The notes under the pieces are model-generated. The model was not told where the DNA came from and searched no databases. It saw nothing but the letters and a program-made list of their open reading frames with translations. From positions 1,118,001 to 1,182,000 of the forward strand of contig NC_087065.1 of NCBI RefSeq assembly GCF_963678635.1: a DNA stretch of 64,000 bases, written 5' to 3'. Made by a program: the position numbers and the translations under genes. Origin of the DNA: Symsagittifera roscoffensis. Lineage: Eukaryota; Xenacoelomorpha; Acoela; Convolutidae. This document shows positions 1 through 10,500 of this stretch, one piece after another (position 1 is the first letter of the stretch; each line of letters starts with the position of its first letter).

Positions 1-82
1 TCCAAATATGACCGACTGGCACATAGAATAAAATTTGGGAACTCCCCAGCAATGAAGCTGTTTGTGAATCTTGTTAGGGAAG

Positions 83-860
83 TCAACAGTCTGCAACCGG
101 CTTCATTTGGGTCGCGTAAGGTCGCGTCTTTAAGATGTTGCTCCCTGAGGTGGTCCCGTCCAGCTTTCGTTCCAGTTGCAATTGGTTCACTCGGATTGGT
201 TCAGGGTTGCACGATGGGAAGGACCGTCTGTCGACCGGTGCTGTTGGATGTTTAGCCTTGAGCTTCTCAGCTTTCTCGGGAGTCGGTGCAATAACATCGT
301 CACTCCTCTTAATTCGTAGTGCACCCTTGATGTCTCCCTCATTTACTTTCTCGCTTACCAACGTAGCAATGTCTCCTTTCTTGTTTATTGCCCTTCGGAC
401 GACTCTCGGTTTGTTGTCCTTGGGCTTATCAATGTGTTCAGCCTGAATAAAAGCAGCATTCTGCTTCTTGACCATTGAGGTGAGATTTCCCTGATGTGCA
501 GAACCTCCTCTTGGCGGAGCTTTGCGACACGCGACGGGGACCATCAGCAGCTTAGCCCAGGCGAATTTGTCTGCGGTATCAGAGTTTACTTGGTCGAGCA
601 GCTTTCGGAATGTATTTCAGAATCTTCGGCTGGTCACCTTTGAACAGCTTTGCGAAGTCATCGACCGAGGAGGCGCATATAACCTGCGCAGCCGTTGCGT
701 GAGTGGGCTCTGATGCCTTCCGTGCATAACGGTTTCCCACAGGGCCATGAGACCCGAGCGTACCATCGGAGAGGATGGCAACCAAGCGATGGCAGAAGGG
801 ACAGTTGCGCCTCGTCGTGTCACATTGTTCTTGGGTGGCATATTCATCATGAATGTTCAT
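83..860 (-). mobile_element. Decayed LINE-type retrotransposon ORF, N-terminal part
   Basis: Two minus-strand reading frames (579-860, then 83-544) read as one protein broken by a frameshift near 590. The first has a short Cys/His segment (CPFCHRLVAIL) and then KILKYIPKAARPSKL. The second continues with MVPVACRKAPPRGG, a spacer, and then NEGDIKGALRIKRSDDVIAP followed by KLKAKHP. This order is typical of the region ahead of the reverse transcriptase in a widespread group of invertebrate LINE ORFs. No RT motifs are present, so this is a fragment. The class assignment is from memory of the family and was not searched. Confidence 0.6.
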
Positions 861-1463
861 ACCAGCAAAGTCTTGGGTGAGCGTTGAGCTTTCAGCCCTT
901 CCAGCATAGCATCATGGTTATCCTGGTGATGAATTTAGATCTGAGTAGACCAATGGTGGAACTAAATGGGTTCGGGTTTTTCAGGCCGGTGCGATTGCGG
1001 GCCTGGATTGGGCCTAGTTTTTTTTAAATACATACCCCTCGGGCCGTTTTCAGGCGTCAGCGTAATCAGAGGGGAAAAGTCAAATGAATGAGTTCTCGCA
1101 AAAATGAAAAAGAGAAAGTTGTATTTCTTCAAAATGTTGAACCTAATGATCAAAGTGTCGCCTGATGATCAGAAGTTAACTGAAATCAATTGAACTAAAA
1201 CTGCCGTCAAAATGGCCGCCAAGCTGGTTTGCTGATTGAGAAAAGAAAACAAATTTTTACCGTTATTTATTTTTTTATTTTTGTTATTTTCGGCCAGCCA
1301 AATTTTAATCAACTCATTCGGGCCGGTTTCGAACTTGAAAGTTTTAGCTGGATTCCACCTCTGGGTTAGACCCTTATTTGAAACACTATTTTGCTATATA
1401 CAAAAACACTTTTGAAAAAGTCATCATATGAATTTGTTTGCATGTTTTTCAGATGCGTAAGAA
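861..1463. other. Flank and 5' leader of the MARCHF6-like gene; no gene seen
   Basis: AT-rich sequence without a convincing reading frame. A pyrimidine tract ending in AG at 1451-1452 looks like a splice acceptor and lies 11 bases ahead of the chosen ATG (1464). The mRNA therefore probably gains its 5' end from an upstream leader exon or from a trans-spliced leader. An ATG directly after this AG (1453) opens only four codons before TGA. No TATA or initiator element can be defended. Confidence 0.4.
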
Positions 1464-1595
1464 ATGATTGAAAATGAGGGTGAGGTGGACCTGGCCTCGG
1501 GTGACTGTTGTCGCTATTGTTATATGGAGGCGGCTGCTACAAAGCCACTTTTCTACCCATGTCATTGTGCTGGATCAATGAGATATGTTCACCAG
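1464..1595 (+). CDS. MARCHF6: MARCHF6-like exon 1: first half of RING-CH finger
   Basis: Encodes aa 1-44, starting MIENEGEVDLASGDCCRYCY and ending RYVHQ just before the donor GTACGA. It supplies zinc ligands C16, C19, C33, C35 and H43. The next ligand, C46, is the second codon of exon 2, 10 kb away. The vertebrate exon 1 product also ends at HQ. Confidence 0.93.
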
Positions 1596-4500
1596 GTACG
1601 AAGCAAAGTGAATTCAAAACCGTGAATCTGGTCCGAAAGCCAAACGAGAAGGTCAATTATAATGATAGTAATCGTAGATGTTTGGGTACTATGTATAAGG
1701 GGGTGCAGATCGCTGCGCAAAATTCAATTCATCGACAACTCTATAAGCGCCATTGTAGAGGAAGAATTGGCGGACGGTTAAGAAAAATTAACATTACGAC
1801 GGTGCCTTTAATGCTGATATATGACTTCATTGATACAATGATAGTTTGCTTATATAAATGCCTTTTTATAACGCTGGTAAGGCCCTATCCAGCTTGTGCA
1901 CTGACCGTAACTAAAGGGAGGGGCACCTTTTGTAATTTATTTTTTTTGGGTAGGTCAAAGGGGATAAATACACTAGTGGACAAAGTTAAGCGCAAATTTA
2001 CGCTTTTACTTTCCTAAATGCCTAATTTTAAAGACAGTTTTTAACATTATTCACTTGGGTTGTTGCCAAAATTTATTCGTCGTCCGTCTGCAATTCATCT
2101 GAACTACCCTCTCTGATTTATTCGGTTTTTGATTTGAAGCACTGAGTTTGTTTTGAAGTCTGAAAATGCCAGTTGTCATCATTTGTAATAAGTTTTTCCA
2201 ACGGTGTGAAAGTCTAAGACACAACTGTGATATAGTATCCCTTCGGATGGCTGTGGACAGCTATATCGTCGTTTATTGTAATAGTTGCGAGCTGTTCGAA
2301 TAGCTCTTAGCGGTACTGGCTATCATTTGTTATTGATTTGTATTCATAATTAATGTCTCGAGCGGTTAAGACTTATCTTACTTTTAAGGATGCAGGATTC
2401 GGTTCTTAACTTCTGGAATATCGCTAGTCGATCGGCGCAAGTTAGAGCATGACTGTATTATTTTGTTCAATTCGTTTCTACTCAATTGATTAGTAGCTCC
2501 GTCGCAGTCTCTAATGATTGGTACCAATTACCATCAATATTTACATAGTTAAATAAATATAAATGTATGAACTTCATTTCATTAACAAGGTTAATTATGT
2601 AATCTATTATAGCATAAGAATGCATGACATCATGCGGAGTTGTCACACTACCTCACAATAAGAAATTTTCCTGGGTGGTTTAAGTTTTTGACTGCTTACA
2701 GTTAAAATAATTCAGTTTAAAAAAATTTACAATCAATTTGACAAAATATATACTGCTACGGGAAAATTGTTTTTATCTATCACTTTATCGAAAGAATCAT
2801 TCACACTCATTGATTTAGAAGCACAGTTTATTACTTCAATTTATAATGTGAAATAAAATTGAATTGAGTTTAAATGGGAAATATTTTAAAGGGGACAGAA
2901 AGCCACATTGAGTCGGGTTATGGGAGTTAAGTGCTAGATGATAAGGTCAGTTCGATGATAGAATGATATTTTCAGTTATCAACTGTAAATAATTTTGCAC
3001 GGCAATTGATGTGGTGTGTAATATTTATTTTCTTTGCTTTCTTTCATTTGTTTTTTGTCGTATCGCTTTCTTCGTTCGTTGTTTTAGGCATGTCCTTCAC
3101 ATTTTTCTCCGTTGATGCTGTAGTTGATTGTTTAAGTTTACATGGGCGGTTTGCTTCTTCTATTAGCCTCATTAGTTGTGAATTGGTTTCCAACAACTTG
3201 ACAAAGCTCTTTTGTCGAAAAATTCACAATTTTATTTTCGAAGTTGACATCTAGTAAAGCAATTTGTACTTTGGTGTACGTGCTTATTAGTTGTACTGTT
3301 GTTTTCAGATATCATCTGATAGTTGAGAAGTGTTGTCATCATCTTCTTTTGGTTGTTCCGTGCCTCTGGTGGCCTGACGCCCTGAAAGGTGACGATAGAC
3401 TTCCTTTTTTTGTAAAGTCAAAATTCCACTTTTTCAACGAAGTTTTTGCATTTTGTCGCAATCAACGTCTTTGTGCAGAATCTGGCTTTTGTTTTTTGTT
3501 TTCAATTCTTCTACAGACGTTGCACTTCTTTCTTACAAGCGTTTCAAGGTATTTGCTGGCTCGCCTGAGCAAAATGTTGCGTCACGATGAATTATTGATG
3601 ATAAATTCGGATTTTTCATCATTTTTTTTGTTTCCTGTGGCTTTTTGTGCTTTTACTGTTTTAGAGAACTTGTTGAGTATCTCTGAAAGTCTTTAGAGGT
3701 TGTCTCAACTATTCCATTGGATGTTTTGGGGCTCATTTGGGAGTTTCCTGTTCGCAATTCTGAAAATATATCCCTCGAAATGTGTTTTTCTTGGTTCTCC
3801 TATCCTAATACATGGGAATGTTTCAGTTTGATTTTTATCTCCAAAAAGTGGTTTGCTAGTGGACTCACTTCTTGCCTGTTCCTCATTTGTGGTCTAATGG
3901 ACGCTGAGCCCAAAAATTTCAGTTTTCCTCCCACTCGTTCTTTAGGGAAGCAAAAAAAAAATTTTCGTAATGCTTAAACATGGGCAACAGGTGGATTTTC
4001 CCGGATCTCGTGAAGTTGTGATCTGCTAGTGGACTGACTTCATGCCTGTTCCTGATTGGTGATCTAGTAATCACTGAGCCCAAAATTTTCAGTTTTCCTC
4101 CCACTTGTTCTTTAGGGGAGCAGAAATTTTTTATTCGTAATGCTTAAACATGGGCAACAGGTGGATTTTTCGAGATCTCGTGAAGTTGTGGTCTGCTAGT
4201 GGACCCCTTTCCTGCCTGTTCCTCATTGGTGGTCTTATAATTGCTGAGTCCAAAACTTTCAATTTTCCTCCAACTCTTTCTTTAGGGGAGCAGAGATTTT
4301 TTATTCGTAATGCTTAAACATGGGCAACATGTAGATTTTTCGAGATCTCGTGAAGTTGTGGTCTGCTAGTGGACCCACTTCGTACATTTGTCCAGATAGG
4401 CGTTGAAACATGATTTAAGGGTCCGAAACCGTTTTTGTTCGTGTGTAGTGACTATGGTGTCATTTTTTCGGGAAATTTCGAGGTTAAAAATCGATTTTCT

Positions 4501-7500
4501 CGAAATATCGACTTTTCTTCGTTTCAAAGTCGTTATTCTCGAACTTCGATAGCATCAATTGGCTGCTGTTGGAGCTGGCAATAGTTATAATGAATGCATG
4601 AACGGTACTAGGCAATATCGCGACTTTTCTTCAAAGTAAATAAAAATTTAGATATTCGTTTTTTCGAAAATGTCGCTTATTAGGCTGAAAACTACTTTCT
4701 TTCAATTTGTCGAGTCCACATCCAATCTTTGGTAGGGCAATCTGTCGTATGCCTTTCTGAAGGAGCTGCTTCTTCATGCAATTGAGACTTCGTGACAAAT
4801 TGTAGTAGGTTGGTTTTTCGAAAAAATGAGATTTTGTAACTAGATTGAAAAGTGACTTGTTTTCCCAAGGCAAAGAAACTGCAACTCATGATCCGACTAT
4901 TGGTGTTTCAACGCTTTGTAGGGTTGGTCTCATGCATGGATATGCACTGCTAATTTGGCGTGCTATACCTTTTCTCATTTGAAAGTCACTTAAGACACAG
5001 TGCGCTATAGAGCCTGGAAACTGTAACAGGTTTCCGGGTCCGACAAAGATATTTGGTTCATGGTAAATTGAGTTCACCGAATCTTTGCTGCTGCCGGGTC
5101 CGTCTTTACGTTTAGTCAGTTTCTTCGCTCGTTTTAAACTGTCTTTCAGTGTTTTCGTTTTCTTATCACGTGCAGGAAAGATTTCAGTCGCTTCTTCTGC
5201 CTTCTTTTGTATTTGCGATCGCTTATCCTGCGTTGATCTTTGACTGGGAGGAATAGGAACTGCAATGTGTCCATCTATTGTTCTCAATACGTTTTTTCGT
5301 GGTTGCTGCTCGCGTGGTAAAATAAAGTGATATCGCATATCTTTGCTAAATCGCGTGTGGCAAAATATCTTGTCTCGCGCTTCGACTTTGATTTGCGCTT
5401 CGTTCGCGATGTTTCTTGGGCCATGTTTTGTCCATCTTTTCCGAGATTAACAGTAGTTGGTACTGGGACCGCTGCATCGTGCATCCGCTCGTTGTTAGTG
5501 AGTCCATTGTTGTAATCAAACTCAGGTGGAGCTAATGGATCTGGATCCGGTGGAATTGCTGGTGGCGGCAGTGCTGCTATTGGTGGCGGTACCGGTGGTA
5601 ATGGCGCAACTATTGGTGCTGCTGTTACTGCTGAAATTGGGACTACTGCCGGAGGAATTGGTGCTGCTGCGGGTCCTCCAATGGGTATTGTCGAATTTGT
5701 GAAGGTGCATCGGGAAGGTTGCTTTGTCCACCGTTCTCGGGTTGGATATCGTCTAAGAGTTTAGGCAAAGAATCGTCAAAGAGTCCTGGTTCATCTCGGT
5801 ACTTGCCAAGTGATAGATTCGTTTCAAATTGACTTGGGTCAAGGGTTTCGAGATCTTCTGGTTGATGCTCTGGAACAACAGGTCTGAGACGAATTCGGTG
5901 TACGCATTGTGTGTAATTAGTTCCCGGCTTTACTGAATTTCTAACTAATACGATTAAAAATTGTTTGACGTGTCTGCAACTCAAACAAGCAACGGCAAAG
6001 CACCAGATTTCACCATACAACCAATTTCTTCATTACAATGTTTCCCAGGCGACTTGATGCAAATTGATATAGTTGGACCATTGAAATCACCAGTCTACAA
6101 GTTTGTTCTCACTGGAATCGATGTATTCTCGAAATACTTGTTTGCAGCACCATTGACGAATGCCAGCGCGGATACTGTTGCAAGAGAACTTACAAAGATG
6201 TTTTTTGTTCATAGTTATATCCCGAAAAAAATTCTAGCTGATCTAGGAAAGACATTCACGTCAGAACTTATGCACGATTTGGCGACATTGCTCGAAATTC
6301 ATTTTAACCATGCGACACTAAAACACCCGCAGACTATCGGCCTTGTTGAACGATCTCATGGACCTCTTAAAAGAATCCTAAAGCTGAACACTAATGAACA
6401 ATGGTCAGACTGGCACAAATATGTCCCACTGCCAACATTCATCCACAATACTTCATAGTCTTCTTCAATTGGATGCTGCCCAAGCTCAATTTTCCATGGA
6501 AGAGAACCGACAAAACCCTTTGATCTCCGCTTCTCAACGAAAGCAATGGAAACAGTGACAGTCGAATCCGATTTTGTTACGGCAATGCAAGATGCGATGT
6601 TAATAAAGTTCAAAGAAACAAAAAAGAACTTAATTTCTGCATACCAGAAATACTGAGGATATTATGATCAAAAAGCACTTGCCCAGCCACTGAAACTGCA
6701 TTCATTTTGTTTATTTTTAAATCCTCTGTTGACAACTCAATCAGATTTTGGAAGCAAATCAATGCAAGCCTGGATACCATTGTACAGAGTAGAAAAAGTA
6801 TTGACAAATTCAAACTACATCATTCGTAAAAAGTATAAGACACATTCGAGTTTAAGAAAGTTGCCACACTGAAAAATGAAATTTTATTGTGTTAAATTTT
6901 TTCTACTCAGTTTTTTTCTAAAAAGTGTTCACCCCGTTAAACAAATTATTACAAATGATAAAAACTGGCATTTTCAGACACGGAATAAACTAGTAAGTGC
7001 TTCAAATCAAGAATTGAAACGCCCATTTAGGGCAGATTCGTTCATTTGCTTTTGATCAATGTTTTTTTTTGGTAAATAATATTCAAAACTGTCCTTGAAC
7101 CTAGACATTTTAGAGAGTAAAACAGTTAGTTTGCGTATAATTTAGTCCACTAGTGTTTAAGGCAAGACTATTTTAGTTTGAGCTAATGTGCGCTTTTTTG
7201 TTGTGACTATTTTTAACTGGGAAGGAGTTACAGCGTCAGAACTAGCATAGGAACTTAAGCGTGGGAACTAGTTTTTTGTTGTGACCATTTTTGCACCTTA
7301 TGGGAAGGAACTGTAGTGTACTAAAGACAAGGAACTAGAAAAATTTTAAAATGATATCAAGTATGCTATCACAGGAAATCCCTAATAGATGTCTTTCGGA
7401 TTCCTAGAAACTTTTTTAAACAAGTGATTCATTTAGAAATTTCAATGATTGTTGAAATCCAGCTTCAACTGACTCTATAGATTGCCTGTTCTTGGTCAAT

Positions 7501-10500
7501 AAAAAACAAATTTTTCGATTAGGTGATGTTTACCCAGGCGCAGGTCCACCGATGAACTGAAGTAACACCAGAAAATACAAAAAGAATTTCAAAAAATTAC
7601 ATATAAACGGTAGAAGGACCTGGAAACAATGTTCAAGTCACAATTTTTAGTTTCTTGAAAGCTTGGTTCTAGGAGTCAAAGTACTAACTTTGGCGAACTC
7701 TTGTTACTAAATACGCTGCTTCTCAATGTTATTGATCTGTTCTTGACGAACTTGCTACTGTGCAATTCTACAAATGCATTTTAAAGGTAAACACAATTTG
7801 AATTGTCTCAACGCAGTCGAGAAATAGTCTCTTTTACAATCCTTGTCCCTTTTAATCATGAGTTAACTAACAAAGTAGAACCCACCGATTCCAAACCATA
7901 TTTGGCTATTTATTTCTGTTTGAGAAATCAATCAAGGCTATTCATGCCATCGATCAAATCAGACCAATAAGCCACAATTTCTTTAGCTGAAATATTGCAT
8001 CCTGCTAAAACCATATTAATTAAACGCAAAAGCTAAGATGATAATTTTCACAAGACGAATGTAAATCTAAAATCTGTTCAAATCAATGAAAACTTGTTCA
8101 GCAAAACGACCCCGAACCATAGTACAACGTTTTCACCAACAACATTGTACAAACTATTAAAAAACTTGCTCCGCAAAAATCAATCTTTTGCGTAACGGTA
8201 AACAGAGTAAAATTCCAAGATGAAGCTTTTAAAACACATTTAATCAGTTCAAGAATAACAGAGCGAGAAAATGGACATCCATCAATGATACCAATAACTC
8301 GACAAAAAAACGGAATCATGTTTCTTCACGAAAACTTTATAGGAAAAGAAGTAAAAAATTGTTCGAAAGCAAAACTGCGTACCTGAAAATTATCAACATA
8401 ACGCTGCTTTTTCGAAAAAAAAAATACAACAACCCAGCCCTCTTTTTTTTGATGAAAGATGAAGAAAGATGATATGAAATTTAAAAAGCGATGAAAATAA
8501 GAAAGTTGATTTGAAATTGAGAAAAAAACAAAAATGAAGTTTCATTACAGTTGTTACAAGCGCTGAGTGAAGAAAAGTTTTGAAATTCCATTCCAAAAAC
8601 TCGCACTGTAAGGCTGTTGCAATTATCTTAAAAACACTCTTTCCCCGGAATTTTAAGGACATTTTTACTCCAGTTTACAAAAAAGACGGCCCTGAATTGC
8701 CAGAAAGCTGCAGACCATTTTCAATATCTGGTGTTTTATCTAAAGTTTTCGAAGAAAATTATACAAGCAAATAATTGGATATCTTTTATCACAAACCCTA
8801 AGCAGCAGTAAAATGGGTTTCAGAACCTATTCAACAATTGGTGCATTTACTCTGCACCGAATCATTTGGAAGATCAGTTGATAGCAATAAGTTGGAGCTT
8901 ACTCATAAGATCTTTCCAAAGCATTTGATTTAATTGATCATAAGTTTCTCTAATAAAACCTAAAACTTTGAACTGTTTTTAAAAGTGAAATTGAAACATA
9001 ATAGAAAACGTATCAGTAAACTTTTGACTTCGTTTACTTCTTTCATCAGTATACGTAATAGAAAACGATTGTCAACAAGCGTAAACGTTGAATCAGATTG
9101 GATTTCATTGCAACAAGGTGTTCTTCAAGGCACCGTTTTGGGACCTCTGATTTTCAATCTTCATTTCAACGACCTAAACAAGCAGTTACCAAATTCATGC
9201 AAACTAGTACAGTAAGCAGATGACACGCTACTCTTTTGCGAAAATCAAAACGCTGATCTAGCGATGAAAGAACTAGAAAAAATGCTAATATTTTTCAAAT
9301 TACTTTTATAGCCATTATAACTTGTCAAATTCAGCATAAAAACATTCGCAAAACCAAGAAAAAATTATATTCTTTTTTTTTATATAAAAGAACAAAACAT
9401 CATCCAAGAAAAAACTGAAATCAAATACCTCGGAGTAATATTAGACCAGCTTTTATTGTTCAAAATTGACGATGAAATGATATTAAAAAATGGCCTGCGG
9501 AAAAAATACTTCTCTAAAAAAGTCTTTGCCAATCGAAACTGGCCTACTAAGCATGAACGCAATATATACTAGTGATCTACATTATCCAGCCATACGTCTC
9601 AGCCAAACATCATCAATTCTAAGGACATCACTCGAAAAACTCACTCGAAGAGCTGAGCCATAAAATTATGCAATCGTGCAAAGTTTGATTCATCATTTCA
9701 TTTGAAAGTGATAATGTTTGATAATGTGCTGCCCATGCTTGAAAACTCATATGCCATTTTTGGAGAATAAAAGCCTATTATTATACGCTTTTTTCAAAAA
9801 ATATATGCCACATACTACCATATCGATACAAGTACAAAATGGAAAAAATATATATATTAAGTAAAAATATATATTGGACAATACGTCAAAAACTTGTTTT
9901 TTTAAAGATCAGTAACTGTATGCAATTATAATTAGAGATACAAAAGTTAACTTGTGTGTAAGTTGAAGGAAAGTTGACAGTTAGAGGAGTTCATCTCAAT
10001 CACAAAAGATTGTGGAGCCCCCAATGCCGATAGTTAATAATAAAGATAACCAAATCAACATTTTGCCAGCAGGCGAAGTTTAACCAATCTTCAAATCGTT
10101 TTTACCAAAAGGAAACTACAATCATGTTTACCATCGCTGAAGTCAGCATTTTCTTATGTCCTCAAGTCAAGAGTGGTTTACAAACGGTCGTGTAGTAGAT
10201 GTACTTCCACCTATGTTGGACAAACTGTTCAGCGTTTGACCACTAAAAGTAAAGGACATCAGAAAGCATACTCATCGGTAGGCCTCCACCTGCAGCAATG
10301 CAATAATCAGGGAAAAGCGCAAGAAGTTAGTTGGGAAATTATAGACCTGTTAAACCTTGTTTAGAAGTATGGTCGCATTAAAGACCTGGTTTAGAAGTAT
10401 GGTCCCGTTACAAATCTCGTTTAAAAGTATGTTCCCGTTAATAAACCTCGTTTAAACGTGTGGTCCCGTTTAAAACCTCGTTCAGAAGTATAGTTCCGGT

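Noticed and set aside
1508-2017. 169-codon open frame
   Set aside because: Starts inside MARCHF6 exon 1 in the wrong frame, runs through the donor into intron 1, and has no recognisable motif.
3420-3560. Minus-strand CNVC basic motif as a piggyBac-type zinc tail
   Set aside because: Only a few residues fit, frames break on both sides and no DDE transposase core is nearby.
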